Notes: a model not told the origin generated them from the sequence alone. A stretch of DNA of 64,000 nucleotides from Burkholderia ubonensis subsp. mesacidophila (GCF_002097715.1 NZ_CP020737.1:3410001-3474000), one strand, 5' to 3'. Positions 37,461 to 46,429 are shown, numbered from the stretch's first letter. Numbers and translations are program-made.

Positions 37461-37954
37461 GGTTTCGATTCCTTATGCATGATCTGTCACAAGACACGCT
37501 GGTCACCCTGCCGACGACGACAGGCAAGGTCGTCGTCCCGGCCGAGCTGCAGGCCGACGTCGACGCATTCCATTACGCGCCCGCGCGCCGGGCCGGCGAT
37601 TTCGTGTTCCTGTCGGGCATCGTGGCCGCCCGGCACGGCGCTCAGCCGCTCGACGACGCCGCGTTTCGCGACGAACTGCGCCGGGTGTTCGGGCAAATCG
37701 CTCGCCTGCTGGCGGCCTGCGACGCCCAGCTCGCCGACGTGGTCGAGCTGCAGATGTTCCACGTATTCGGCAGCGGCCACGTCGCGCTCGACAAGACCGG
37801 CCAGCTCGCCGCGATCGCCGCGGTGCGCGACGAATTCTTCCCCGCGCCCTACCCGGCGGCGGTCGAACTCGCCGTCGCCGAGCTGAATCCGCCCGGCGGC
37901 ATCGTCGAGATCAAGGCGCTGGCGTTCGCGCCGCGCTCAGGCGCGCGGCCGTAG
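37457..37954 (+). CDS. RidA/YjgF-family protein
   Basis: The protein has up to 165 residues. The Rid fold is visible as RRAGDFVFLSGIVA, FRDELRRVFGQIARLLAACDAQLADVVELQMFH and AVRDEFFPAPYPAAVELAVAELNPPGGIVEIKALAF, where Pro-Ala-Ala replaces the Arg-rich PARxTVxV of canonical RidA, so enamine/imine deaminase activity is uncertain. Start 37457 overlaps the MFS stop; ATG 37475 (MHDLSQDTLV) is a good alternative. Co-location suggests it acts on the compound the transporter handles or a by-product. Confidence 0.85.
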   Translation: MRFRFLMHDLSQDTLVTLPTTTGKVVVPAELQADVDAFHYAPARRAGDFVFLSGIVAARHGAQPLDDAAFRDELRRVFGQIARLLAACDAQLADVVELQMFHVFGSGHVALDKTGQLAAIAAVRDEFFPAPYPAAVELAVAELNPPGGIVEIKALAFAPRSGARP

Positions 37955-37999
37955 CGCGCACCGGGCACGCTGCGCGCCGGCATCTTCCGATCCCGCGCG

Positions 38000-38638
38000 T
38001 CAGAGCCCCTCTGTCGCCAGCGCGCGCCGCGCCGCGGGCCGCGCGGCGACGCGTCGCGCATGGGCGCTCCACGCCGCGTGCCGCGTCATGTCGAGCCCGA
38101 CCGCCGCGCCCCAGTGATACAGCACGAGCAGGAACGGATCGACGATCGAATGGCCGCCCGGCTCCGCCCACGCGCGCCCGTCGGCCAGGCTCGCTTCGAT
38201 CGTCGCGTTCGCCGCTTCGATCACGCCGCGCCCGTGCGCGCTGATCGCGCCGTGCACCGCCGGGTCGTCGACGAAGCGGCCCGGCCGCCACAGCGCGCCA
38301 TAGCCGACCCCATGCACCCAGCCGACGAGCCACGCGAGCCATTCGTGGCAGCGCGCCTCGCGCAGCGGATCGTCGAGCGGCAGCAGGTGCGCGTCGGGAT
38401 GGCGGCGCGCGAGATACGCGAGGATCGCGGGCGTTTCGGTGAGCACGCGCGGCTCGCCCGGAATCGCGAGCGCGGGCACGCGCGCCTTCGGATTGATCGC
38501 GAGATAGCGGTCGCTGAAGTTGTCGCGCTCGCGCACGGAGATGACTTCGGTGTCGAACGGCGCGCCGGTTTCCTCGAGCGCGATGTGCGAGGCGAGCGAA
38601 CAGGCGCCCGGTGAATAGTAGAGACGATATGCAGTCAT
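38000..38638 (-). CDS. beta-class glutathione S-transferase
   Basis: The protein has 212 residues. The N-terminus YRLYYSPGACSLASHIALEE is the beta-class GST signature, with Cys12 as the residue that forms mixed disulfides with glutathione. NPKARVPALAI holds the cis-proline and LTETPAILAYLARRHP the glutathione-binding Glu/Thr. The helical domain ends with HSIVDPFLLVLYHWG. It is divergent from a GcvA-like LysR gene across a 114-bp gap with a symmetrical CTAAT site, so it is a likely target of that regulator. Confidence 0.93.
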   Translation of the reverse strand: MTAYRLYYSPGACSLASHIALEETGAPFDTEVISVRERDNFSDRYLAINPKARVPALAIPGEPRVLTETPAILAYLARRHPDAHLLPLDDPLREARCHEWLAWLVGWVHGVGYGALWRPGRFVDDPAVHGAISAHGRGVIEAANATIEASLADGRAWAEPGGHSIVDPFLLVLYHWGAAVGLDMTRHAAWSAHARRVAARPAARRALATEGL

Positions 38639-38730
38639 GTTGACGGTGCCATGCAGGCCGTGTGGAAGATGGCACCGAGTGTAGGAACGCGGCCGCGGCG
38701 TCGGCAAACGATGAATTGTCGTGCTCGGGC

Positions 38731-38745
38731 ATTAGTGCTACTAAT
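38731..38745. promoter_or_regulatory. GcvA/LysR-type operator, ATTAG-N5-CTAAT
   Basis: ATTAG-TGCTA-CTAAT is a perfect 15-bp inverted repeat; the flanking three bases on each side also nearly match (GGGC and ACCC). It lies 7 bp before the LysR start and 92 bp before the divergent GST start. CTAAT is the recognition core reported for E. coli GcvA, to which the adjacent regulator is similar. The T-N11-A geometry suits a LysR dimer. Confidence 0.6.
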
Positions 38746-38752
38746 ACCCGCC

Positions 38753-39673
38753 ATGCGACCGATCCATCTTCCTCCGCTGCAGACGCTGCGCGCATTCGAG
38801 ACCGCCGTGCGGCTGCAGAGCTTCACGCGCGCCGCCGACGCGCTCGCGCTCACGCAGGGCGCCGTGAGCCAGCACATTCGCGCGCTCGAGGCGCAGCTCG
38901 GCTATCCGCTCTTCACGCGCGAACGCAACGGCGCGACGCCGACGCACGCCGCGCACGCGCTCGCGCTGCAGGTGCGCCAGGGCCTGAGCGTGCTCGAGCG
39001 CGCGTTCGAGCCGGCGCTCGCGACGCGCAGCCGGCCACGCGCGCGCGCCGTCACGCTCAACGTCAGCGTGCTGCCGAGCGTCGCCGAACGCTGGCTCGCG
39101 CCGCGCCTGCCGCGCTTCGCGGCCGCGCACCCGCACATCGACATCGCACTGCATCCGGACGCCGCGCTCGCCCCCCTGCGCAAGCGCGACCGCATCGACG
39201 TCGCGCTGCGCTACGGCCCCGGCACGTGGCCGGGCGTCGTCGCCGAGAAGCTGATGAACGAGACCGTGTTTCCGGTCGCGAGCCCCGCGTACCGCAATCG
39301 CGACGGCATCGCGCCGCGCGCGCCGGCCGACCTCGCGCGCGCGACGCTGTTGCGGCATCCCGCGCAGCCGTGGGAGCCGTGGTTCCAGGCCGCACGGCTC
39401 GACCTCACCGAATCCGCGCGCGCGCCGCAATTCACCGACGCGAACGCGCTGATCGACGCCGTGCTGAAGGGGCGCGGCGTCGCGCTCGCGCGCCGCTCGC
39501 TGATCGAGCCCGAGCTGGCGGCGGGCACGCTCGTACGCGTGTCGACGGTGCGCATCAGCGACGTCTACGCGCACTATGTCGTGTGGCGTCCCGACCATCC
39601 GAAGGAAGCGGCGATCCGGACGTGGCTCGACTGGCTGCGCAGCGAAGTGCGCCGCCGCACGCCGCGCCGCTGA
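38753..39673 (+). CDS. LysR-family regulator, GcvA-like
   Basis: This 306-residue LysR protein begins RPIHLPPLQTLRAFETAVRL and carries the helix-turn-helix SFTRAADALALTQGAVSQHIRALEAQLGYPLFTRE typical of the GcvA branch. The substrate domain shows TLNVSVLPSVAERWLAPRLPRFAAAHPHIDI and RKRDRIDVALRYGPGTWPGV, also GcvA-like. It probably autoregulates and controls the divergent beta-class GST through the CTAAT dyad between them. The co-inducer is unknown; true GcvA responds to glycine, but context here does not support glycine cleavage. Confidence 0.92.
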   Translation: MRPIHLPPLQTLRAFETAVRLQSFTRAADALALTQGAVSQHIRALEAQLGYPLFTRERNGATPTHAAHALALQVRQGLSVLERAFEPALATRSRPRARAVTLNVSVLPSVAERWLAPRLPRFAAAHPHIDIALHPDAALAPLRKRDRIDVALRYGPGTWPGVVAEKLMNETVFPVASPAYRNRDGIAPRAPADLARATLLRHPAQPWEPWFQAARLDLTESARAPQFTDANALIDAVLKGRGVALARRSLIEPELAAGTLVRVSTVRISDVYAHYVVWRPDHPKEAAIRTWLDWLRSEVRRRTPRR

Positions 39674-39818
39674 CGCGCAACCCGCACGACCGAAAGCCAT
39701 TCGTCACCGCGCCGAAAGCATGCCGCGATCACGCGCCGGTCGCAAACGATTCATCGAAACGCCTCATCGATTCGTCATACTCGACGACGTTCGAGATCAG
39801 CCCCGCAGGAGACTTGTG

Positions 39819-40094
39819 ATGCGCCGCTTTGCCACCGCCGTCGCCCTTTGTGCCGCCCTGTCCGCCGCCGCGTGCAGCGACGATGCATCGCATGGCGCAC
39901 ACCCGGCCGACGGCGCGCAGCAGGCCGGCGGGTCTGCCGGCACGGCAAGCGCATTCAACAGCGGCGCGGCCGCCGGCGGCAACGCGTCGGCGGCCGCGCC
40001 GCTTGCGCCCCCCGTCGTCCACTATCCGCCGGAAGACGACGACGGCGCGAAGCCGGCCGCCCCGGCACCGGCCCCCGCATCGACGCCAGGCTGA
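39819..40094 (+). CDS. small lipoprotein, unknown function
   Basis: The protein has 91 residues. The N-terminus MRRFATAVALCAALSAAAC has a basic start, hydrophobic core and lipobox (LSAAAC) so Cys19 is the likely lipidated residue; Ser-Asp-Asp after it is compatible with either membrane. The mature part is low-complexity, rich in Ala, Gly, Ser and Pro, ending with a proline-alanine tail. GCAGGAG precedes ATG. It is 42 bp before the phospholipase C gene and on the same strand, perhaps one transcript. No family is recognised. Confidence 0.75.
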   Translation: MRRFATAVALCAALSAAACSDDASHGAHPADGAQQAGGSAGTASAFNSGAAAGGNASAAAPLAPPVVHYPPEDDDGAKPAAPAPAPASTPG

Positions 40095-40136
40095 TCCGCC
40101 GTTTCCGTCCCCGTTCGCAGAATCGAGGTGAAAAAC

Positions 40137-42254
40137 ATGACGTCATCCAGCCGCCGCCGCTTCCTGCATACCGTCGCGCAATCCGCGGGCGCCGCCGCCG
40201 CGCTCGGCGCGTTCCCCGAATCGATCCGCCGCGCGCTCGCGATTCCCGCCGCGCGCGGCACCGGCACGATCCGCGATGTCGAGCACATCGTCGTGTTCAT
40301 GCAGGAGAACCGCTCGTTCGACCATTACTTCGGACACCTGCGCGGCGTGCGCGGCTACAACGACCGGTTCCCGATCCCGCTGCCGAACGGCAAGCCCGTG
40401 TGGTACCAGCCGTCGAAGGAGGACCCGGCGAAGCCCGTGCTGCCGTTCCGGCTCGACACGAAGACGACGAGCGCACAATGCCTCGGCGCGCTCGACCACT
40501 CGTGGGCGAAGACCCATGCGGCGATCGACGGCGGCCGCTACGACCAGTGGCCCGCGAACAAGACCGACATGACGATGGGCTACCACGTGCGCGAGGACAT
40601 CCCGTTCCACTACGCGCTCGCCGATGCGTTCACCGTCTGCGACCACTACTTCTGCTCGCTGCCCGGCCCGACGCACCCGAACCGCGCGTACCTGATGACG
40701 GGCACGATCGACCCGACCGGCAAGTTCGGCGGCCCGCTGCTCGACAACGCCGACTACGTCGACGGCGACCGGCCGCCCGCGTACCAGTTGCTCACGTGGC
40801 CGACCTTCCCCGAGCGGCTCGAGGCGCGCGGCATCTCGTGGCAGGTCTACCAGCAGGGGCTCACGTGGGCCGATCCGTACAACGGCAACTACGGCACGAA
40901 CATCCTGCAGAACTTCGCGAACTTCATCGACGCGCAGCCGGGCTCGTCGCTGTACCAGCGCGCGCAGACGGTGCGCACGCTCGACGACCTGAAGTCGGAC
41001 GTGATCAACGGCCGGCTGCCGCAGGTGTCGTGGCTGCTGCCGCCAGCGGTGTTCTCCGAGCACCCGAAATACACGCCCGCGTACGGCGCGAACTACACGT
41101 CGCAGATTCTCGACGCGCTCACCGCGAACCCGGACGTGTGGAGCAAGACCGTGCTGTTCATCATGTACGACGAGAACGACGGCTTCTTCGACCACATCGT
41201 GCCGCCGCAGCCGCCGACGTCGGCCGCGCAAGGCGCATCGACCGTCACGACCGACGGCGAGCTGCACACCGTCGTGAACCCGGGGCGCGGCGGCAGCTAC
41301 ACGGCCGACGGCCTGCCGTACGGCCTCGGCCCGCGCGTGCCGATGACGGTCGTGTCGCCGTGGACCAAGGGCGGCTTCGTGTGCTCGCAGGTGTTCGACC
41401 ATACGTCGGTGATCCGCTTCATCGGCGAGCGCTTCGGCGTCGACGAGCCGAACATCACGCCGTGGCGCCGCACGGTGTGCGGCGACCTGAGCGCCGCGTT
41501 CGATTTCCGCACGCAGGACGCGACGTTCCCGCCGCTGCCCGATACGAGCCAATACCGCTCGATCGCCGACCAGCAGTGCACGTCGCAGCCCGCGCCGACC
41601 GTGCCCGCGCAACCGGCGCCGATCGATCCGCAGGAACCGGGCGTGCGGCCGGCGCGCGCGCTGCCGTATGAATTGCACGTGAACGCGCGCGTCGACGGCG
41701 CGAACCGGCTGCGCATCGAATTCGCGAACCGCGGCGAGCAGGGCGCGCACTTCAACGTGTATGCGACGAATCGCGGCGACGGGCCGTGGCGCTACACGGT
41801 CGGCGCGCACCGCACGCTGCACGCGGATTTCGACCTGTCGGCGACGAATGGCGCGTATGCGTTCTCGGTGTACGGGCCGAACGGCTTCGTGCGGATCTTC
41901 TCGGGCAACGCGCCGGCCGCGACCGCGCATCGCCACCAGCACGCGCAGCCGGAGGTCAAGGCCGGCTACGACGTCGCGAACGGCAACCTGTACCTGAAGC
42001 TGCGCAATCACGGGACGGGCCACGTCACGCTGACGCTGGCCGACAACGCATACGGCGCGCCGGCGCGGCAGGTGACGCTGCACGCGGGCGACGAGCGCGT
42101 CGAGCAATGGCTGCTCGCATCGAGCCACCAGTGGTACGACGTGACGGTGAGCGACGGCGCGAACGGCGCGTTCTCGCGCCGCTTCGCGGGGCACGTCGAG
42201 AACGGGCGGCCGAGTTATTCCGATCCGGCGGCGGTGAAGCCGGTCACCGCCTGA
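40137..42254 (+). CDS. phosphocholine-specific phospholipase C (Tat-exported)
   Basis: This is a 705-residue member of the bacterial non-haemolytic/haemolytic PLC family (PlcN/PlcH type), which releases diacylglycerol and phosphocholine from phosphatidylcholine. The leader has the Tat motif SRRRFLHT. The catalytic domain begins EHIVVFMQENRSFDHYFGHL near residues 49-68 and includes DHYFCSLPGPTHPNRAYLMTG and FIMYDENDGFFDH. Two C-terminal DUF756-type repeats follow (about residues 515-600 and 605-690). GAGGTG before ATG sets the start; a GTG nine bases earlier is in frame. It could act in phosphate scavenging or virulence; B. pseudomallei has several such paralogues. Confidence 0.94.
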   Translation: MTSSSRRRFLHTVAQSAGAAAALGAFPESIRRALAIPAARGTGTIRDVEHIVVFMQENRSFDHYFGHLRGVRGYNDRFPIPLPNGKPVWYQPSKEDPAKPVLPFRLDTKTTSAQCLGALDHSWAKTHAAIDGGRYDQWPANKTDMTMGYHVREDIPFHYALADAFTVCDHYFCSLPGPTHPNRAYLMTGTIDPTGKFGGPLLDNADYVDGDRPPAYQLLTWPTFPERLEARGISWQVYQQGLTWADPYNGNYGTNILQNFANFIDAQPGSSLYQRAQTVRTLDDLKSDVINGRLPQVSWLLPPAVFSEHPKYTPAYGANYTSQILDALTANPDVWSKTVLFIMYDENDGFFDHIVPPQPPTSAAQGASTVTTDGELHTVVNPGRGGSYTADGLPYGLGPRVPMTVVSPWTKGGFVCSQVFDHTSVIRFIGERFGVDEPNITPWRRTVCGDLSAAFDFRTQDATFPPLPDTSQYRSIADQQCTSQPAPTVPAQPAPIDPQEPGVRPARALPYELHVNARVDGANRLRIEFANRGEQGAHFNVYATNRGDGPWRYTVGAHRTLHADFDLSATNGAYAFSVYGPNGFVRIFSGNAPAATAHRHQHAQPEVKAGYDVANGNLYLKLRNHGTGHVTLTLADNAYGAPARQVTLHAGDERVEQWLLASSHQWYDVTVSDGANGAFSRRFAGHVENGRPSYSDPAAVKPVTA

Positions 42255-42380
42255 CGACAGCGGCGCGGCCGACGGCCGGTCGCGCCGCGCATCGAACGAC
42301 GACGCCCTGCAGGGCGGGCCTCGGCCCGCGCCGCAGGGCGCTTTTCATGGTGGCGCGCGGCGTCGCGCACGCGCTATGCG

Positions 42381-43004
42381 TCAAACCGCTTGCGCGAGCA
42401 TCCTCCCGGCGAAGGCGGCATCGAACTCCCCCGCATCCTCCCGAAAACGCAGCGGCGCCGCGCAATGCACGAGCGTATCGACGAAGTACTTCGCGCGCGG
42501 CCACGGCCCGAAGCCGGCCGCGGTGTTGATGTGGCCCGCGTCGCCGAGATTGACGAACGCGCTGCCGAGCCGCTGCGCGAGGGTGCGGGCGTCGCCGAGC
42601 GACATCCACGGATCGGTCTCGCTGCCGATCACGATCGACGGCACCGCGAGGCGCCGGGCGTCGAAGGCGCCGGCGAACGTGAATTTCAGCGGGCTGGCCG
42701 GCGCGACGAGCAGCACGCCGGCGACTTCGCCGGCATGCGGCCACTGCGCGAGCGCGTGCGCGGCCGCGAGGCAGCCGAAGCTGTGCGCGGCGAGCACGAA
42801 CGGCCCGCGCTCGCGCTCGAGCAGCGCGCGCACGGACTGCGCCCAGCCCGCGAGATCCGGCGCATCCCAGTCCGCCTGCTCGACGCGCAGCGAACGCGGG
42901 AACTGCCGTTCGAGCCAGGTCTGCCAATGAGCGCCTTCGCTGCCGTGCAGGCCGGGAACGGTGACGAGCCGCGGCGGCCAGACCGATTTGCTGCATGCGC
43001 TCAT
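42381..43004 (-). CDS. RBBP9/YdeN-family alpha/beta hydrolase
   Basis: The protein has 207 residues. LVTVPGLHGSEGAHWQTWLE at the N-terminus, nucleophile elbow AAHSFGCLAAAHAL, acidic residue in IGSETDPWMSL and histidine in GDAGHINTAAGFGPWP form the triad typical of the RBBP9/YdeN (DUF1749-like) serine hydrolase family. Members are small cytoplasmic esterases with unknown substrates. ATG 43004 is preferred because GAGGGC precedes it and an upstream extension has no family character. It diverges from the VOC-family gene. Confidence 0.9.
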   Translation of the reverse strand: MSACSKSVWPPRLVTVPGLHGSEGAHWQTWLERQFPRSLRVEQADWDAPDLAGWAQSVRALLERERGPFVLAAHSFGCLAAAHALAQWPHAGEVAGVLLVAPASPLKFTFAGAFDARRLAVPSIVIGSETDPWMSLGDARTLAQRLGSAFVNLGDAGHINTAAGFGPWPRAKYFVDTLVHCAAPLRFREDAGEFDAAFAGRMLAQAV

Positions 43005-43171
43005 GTTTGCCCTCGCTCGCTTGAAGACGAGGCCCGATTGTGGCGCGCCGCCCGCGGCGGCCGAACCAATATTTTGTGCTTTGCTTTTCGTCGGACGGGA
43101 TCGCGCCCCCGCCCGCCGACGCAATCCGCCGCGAAACCGTAGAATGTGAGGTTCCCAAAAGGAGACACCCG

Positions 43172-43609
43172 ATGCCCGCTACGCCCGCCGGCGCGCTACG
43201 CCCGTTCCATCTTGCCTTTCCCGTGTCGAGCCTCGCCGACGCCCGTGCGTTCTACGGCGGCCTGCTGGGCTGCCCGGAAGGCCGCAGCTCCGATCATTGG
43301 GTCGATTTCGACTTCTTCGGCCACCAGCTCGTCGCGCATCTCGCGCCGCACGAAACGGGCGCGAGCGCGGTCAATCCGGTCGACGGCGACGACGTGCCGG
43401 TGCGCCACTTCGGCGTCGTGCTGGCGATGGACGAATGGCACGCGCTCGCCGACAAACTGAAGGCCGCACACACCCGCTTCGTGATCGAGCCGCACATCCG
43501 CTTCAAGGGCGAGGTCGGCGAGCAGGCGACGATGTTCTTCCTCGACCCCTGCGGCAACGCGCTCGAATTCAAGGCATTCGCCGACATCGGCCAGCTGTTC
43601 GCGAAGTGA
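43172..43609 (+). CDS. VOC-family (glyoxalase-like) protein
   Basis: This 145-residue protein shows the paired beta-alpha-beta-beta-beta modules of the vicinal oxygen chelate fold: [40 protein letters not shown], and [16 protein letters not shown]. The His in LAFPV context, Gln/His in GHQLVAH and Glu in LEFK are candidate metal ligands. Homologues are annotated glyoxalase/bleomycin-resistance/dioxygenase-like without known reaction. GGAG precedes the ATG. It is 4 bp upstream of ghrA and likely co-transcribed with it. Confidence 0.9.
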   Translation: MPATPAGALRPFHLAFPVSSLADARAFYGGLLGCPEGRSSDHWVDFDFFGHQLVAHLAPHETGASAVNPVDGDDVPVRHFGVVLAMDEWHALADKLKAAHTRFVIEPHIRFKGEVGEQATMFFLDPCGNALEFKAFADIGQLFAK

Positions 43610-43613
43610 CGGC

Positions 43614-44555
43614 ATGAAGGTCCTGTTCCATTCGACGTACCAGGATGCCGACGCATGGCGCGCCGAGCTCGCGCAGGCGCTGCCGGAAGCCGAGCTGCGC
43701 GCGTGGCGGCCGGGCGACACGGCCGCCGCCGACTACGCGCTCGTGTGGCGCGCGCCGCGCGAGCTGTTCGCGCCGCGCGACGGCCTGCGCGCGATCTTCA
43801 ACCTGGGCGCGGGCGTCGACGCGCTGCTCGCGCTCGAACGCGCGCATCCGGGCACGCTGTCGCCGCACGTGCCGCTCGTGCGGCTCGAGGATTCCGGGAT
43901 GGCGCAGCAGATGATCGAATACGTGACGCACGCGGTGCTGCGCTACCTGCGCCGCTTCGACGAATACGCCGAGCTGCAGCGCGCGCGCCGCTGGCAGGCG
44001 CTGGAGCCGCATCCGCGCGCGACCTTCACGGTCGCCGTGCTCGGCCTCGGCGTGCTCGGCGCGCAGGTCGCGCGGGCGCTCGCCGGCCTTGGACTGCCGG
44101 TGCGCGGCTACAGCCGCAGCCCGAAGCAGCTCGACGGCGTCGCGACGTTCGCCGGCGCAGCCGGCTTCGACGCGTGCGTCGACGGCGCGAAGGTGCTCGT
44201 CAACCTGCTGCCGAGCACGCCGGACACCGACGGCATTCTCGACGCGCGCACGTTCGCGCGCCTCGCGCCCGGCGCATACGTGATCAACGTCGCGCGCGGC
44301 GCGCATCTGGTCGAAGCCGACCTGCTCGACGCGCTCGCGAGCGGCCGCGTCGCCGCCGCGACGCTCGACGTGTTCCAGCACGAGCCGCTGCCGGACGACC
44401 ACCCGTTCTGGCGCGCGCCGCGCGTCACGATCACGCCGCACAGCTCCGCCGAGACGCTGCGTGCGGAAGCGATCGAGCAGATCGCCGGCAAGATCCGCGC
44501 GTTCGAGCGCGGCGAGCCCGTCAGCGGAATCGTCGACTACGCGCGCGGCTACTGA
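43614..44555 (+). CDS. ghrA: glyoxylate/hydroxypyruvate reductase A
   Basis: The protein has 313 residues and belongs to the D-2-hydroxyacid dehydrogenases. The NAD(P) motif is AVLGLGVLGAQVARAL (GxGxxG). The catalytic triad is read as Arg in NVARGAHLVEADLL, Glu in FQHEPLPDDHPFW and His in TPHSSAETL. MKVLFHS at the start and LEDSGMAQQMIEYVTHAVL are GhrA-type. It reduces glyoxylate and hydroxypyruvate in the cytoplasm. It follows the VOC protein by 4 bp and precedes HMG-CoA lyase by 37 bp in an apparent operon. Confidence 0.93.
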   Translation: MKVLFHSTYQDADAWRAELAQALPEAELRAWRPGDTAAADYALVWRAPRELFAPRDGLRAIFNLGAGVDALLALERAHPGTLSPHVPLVRLEDSGMAQQMIEYVTHAVLRYLRRFDEYAELQRARRWQALEPHPRATFTVAVLGLGVLGAQVARALAGLGLPVRGYSRSPKQLDGVATFAGAAGFDACVDGAKVLVNLLPSTPDTDGILDARTFARLAPGAYVINVARGAHLVEADLLDALASGRVAAATLDVFQHEPLPDDHPFWRAPRVTITPHSSAETLRAEAIEQIAGKIRAFERGEPVSGIVDYARGY

Positions 44556-44592
44556 ATCGCGCATTTCAAATATCAGGAAACTGGAGACAGCC

Positions 44593-45525
44593 ATGACCTT
44601 CCCCACCGCCGTCAAGATCGTCGAAGTCGGCCCGCGCGACGGGCTGCAGAACGAGAAAACCTTCGTGCCCACCGACGTGAAGATCGCGCTGGTCGACCGC
44701 CTGTCGCGCGCGGGCTTCCGCAACATCGAGGCCGCGTCGTTCGTGTCGCCGAAATGGGTGCCGCAGATGGCCGACGGCGCCGAGGTGATGGCCGGCATCG
44801 AGCGCCGCGAGGGCGCGATCTACTCGGTGCTCACGCCGAACCTGAAGGGCTTCGAGAACGCGCTCGCCGCGCGCGCCGACGAAGTCGTGATCTTCGGCGC
44901 GGCGAGCGAGGCGTTCTCGCAGCGGAACATCAACTGCAGCATCGCCGAGAGCATCGCGCGCTTCGAGCCGGTCGCGAAGGCCGCGAAGGACGCGGGCCTG
45001 CGGCTGCGCGGCAGCGTGTCCTGCGCGCTCGGCTGCCCGTACCAAGGCGAGGTGCCGGTCGCGTCGGTGGTCGACGTCGTCGAGCGCTTCGCGGCGCTCG
45101 GCTGCGACGAGATCGACATCGCCGACACGATCGGCGTCGGCACGCCGAAGCGCACGCGCGAGGTGCTCGAAGCCGTCACGCGCGTGTTCCCGCGCGAGCG
45201 TCTGTCGGGCCACTTCCACGACACCTACGGCCAGGCGCTCGCGAACATCTACGCCGCGCTGTTCGAGGGGATCGAGATCTTCCACGCGTCGGTCGCGGGC
45301 CTCGGCGGCTGCCCGTACGCGAAGGGGGCGACCGGCAACGTCGCGACCGAGGACGTGCTGTACCTGATGCAGGGCCTCGGCATCGACACCGGCGTCGATC
45401 TCGCGCAGGTGGTCGCCGCCGGCGAATTCATCTCGAACGCGATCGGCCGCGCGAACGCGTCGCGCGCCGGCCGCGCGCTGCTCGCGAAGGCGCAAAGCGC
45501 GGCCGACGCGCCGAGCTGCGCCTGA
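44593..45525 (+). CDS. hydroxymethylglutaryl-CoA lyase
   Basis: This 310-residue TIM-barrel enzyme cleaves HMG-CoA to acetoacetate and acetyl-CoA, the last step of leucine degradation. It contains the catalytic base motif VGPRDGLQNEK near residues 12-22 and the HMG-CoA lyase signature SVAGLGGCPYAKGATGNVAT, with the active-site cysteine at about residue 240. GHFHDTYGQALANIYAAL holds a metal-ligand His pair. CTGGAG precedes the ATG. The other leucine-pathway genes (liu cluster) are not here, so it may be a second copy or used with another pathway. Confidence 0.95.
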   Translation: MTFPTAVKIVEVGPRDGLQNEKTFVPTDVKIALVDRLSRAGFRNIEAASFVSPKWVPQMADGAEVMAGIERREGAIYSVLTPNLKGFENALAARADEVVIFGAASEAFSQRNINCSIAESIARFEPVAKAAKDAGLRLRGSVSCALGCPYQGEVPVASVVDVVERFAALGCDEIDIADTIGVGTPKRTREVLEAVTRVFPRERLSGHFHDTYGQALANIYAALFEGIEIFHASVAGLGGCPYAKGATGNVATEDVLYLMQGLGIDTGVDLAQVVAAGEFISNAIGRANASRAGRALLAKAQSAADAPSCA

Positions 45526-45552
45526 CCCCATGCATTCAACGGATCCGAACAC

Positions 45553-46059
45553 ATGACGACACCCACTTCACTCGACTCCCTCCCCGATTCCGCGCGACGC
45601 GTCGCGACGCTGCTGCGCGAGCGCGGCCATGCGAAAGGCATCGTGATGCTGTCCGAAACCGGCAAGACATCCGCGGAGGCGGCGGCCGGGCTCGGCTGCT
45701 CGGTCGCGCAGATCGCGAAGTCGATCCTGTTCCGCCGCCAGTCGGACGGCGCGCCGGTGCTGGTCGTCGCGAGCGGCGCGAACCGCGTCGACGAGCAGAA
45801 GGTCGCCGCGCGGGTCGGCGAGGTCGGCCGTGCGGACGCGAAGTTCGTGCGCGACAACACCGGCTATGCGATCGGCGGCGTGTGCCCGATCGGCCACCTG
45901 GTCGAGCCCGTCACGCTGATCGACGCCGACCTGCTCGCGCTCGACAGCCTGTGGGCCGCGGCCGGCCATCCGCATGCGGTGTTCAACCTGTCGCCGCAGG
46001 AGCTCGTCACGCTGACCGGCGCGCCGGTTGCCGACGTCGCGCTGCGGGAGACCGCATGA
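45553..46059 (+). CDS. YbaK/EbsC-family aminoacyl-tRNA deacylase
   Basis: The protein has 168 residues of the YbaK/ProX fold that hydrolyses mischarged tRNA such as Cys-tRNA(Pro) or Ala-tRNA(Pro). Conserved features are GCSVAQIAKSILFRR with the catalytic lysine and ADAKFVRDNTGYAIGGVCPIGH with the GxxP loop that excludes water. LTGAPVADVA ends the fold. It overlaps the next small gene by four bases (ATGA) and follows the HMG-CoA lyase by 27 bp. Specificity cannot be read. Confidence 0.9.
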   Translation: MTTPTSLDSLPDSARRVATLLRERGHAKGIVMLSETGKTSAEAAAGLGCSVAQIAKSILFRRQSDGAPVLVVASGANRVDEQKVAARVGEVGRADAKFVRDNTGYAIGGVCPIGHLVEPVTLIDADLLALDSLWAAAGHPHAVFNLSPQELVTLTGAPVADVALRETA

Positions 46060-46253
46060 GCGACGTGCCGCAAAGCGCCGTCGCGTCGCCGTGCACCGGC
46101 GTGTGCAAGATCGATCCGCGCACCGAATGGTGCGCGGGCTGCCTGCGCACCCGCGACGAGATCAAGGGATGGCGCGCGTCGGACGACGACGCGAAGCGTG
46201 AGGTACTTGCGCGACTCGACGCGCGGCGTGCGCTCGCGGCGAGCGACGCATAA
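46056..46253 (+). CDS. DUF1289 family small protein
   Basis: This 65-residue protein has four conserved cysteines in SPCTGVCKIDPRTEWCAGCLRTRDEIKGW, the DUF1289 signature, likely binding a metal such as zinc or an iron-sulfur cluster. Function unknown; members often sit beside Fe-S or tRNA-related genes. It overlaps the YbaK gene by four bases, so translation is coupled. Confidence 0.92.
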   Translation: MSDVPQSAVASPCTGVCKIDPRTEWCAGCLRTRDEIKGWRASDDDAKREVLARLDARRALAASDA

Positions 46254-46287
46254 AAAAATGCCGTTCAGCCTGACGGGCGAACGGCAT
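46252..46287 (-). terminator. terminator for the EamA transporter transcript
   Basis: ATGCCGTTC (46258-46266) and GAACGGCAT (46279-46287) form a 9-bp stem. A run of seven A residues at 46252-46258 becomes a T run on the minus strand, so it terminates minus-strand transcription from the EamA gene, 200 bp downstream of its stop. On the plus strand it may also stop the DUF1289 transcript weakly. Confidence 0.8.
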
Positions 46288-46429
46288 CTCGAATCGGAAT
46301 CCTGTGAACGTGATCAACGTCACAGCACGCATCATACGAGCGACGCCGGCGCATCGCATCGGGTGTTTCCCTACAACTTCTTACAGCGTGTTGCAGGTGC
46401 GCGCGCGGCACGCTTTTCGCTCCGTAGCA

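Noticed and set aside
40143..42194. A 683-residue open frame on the minus strand
   Set aside because: Antisense shadow of the phospholipase C gene, which has clear catalytic motifs and a Tat signal on the plus strand.
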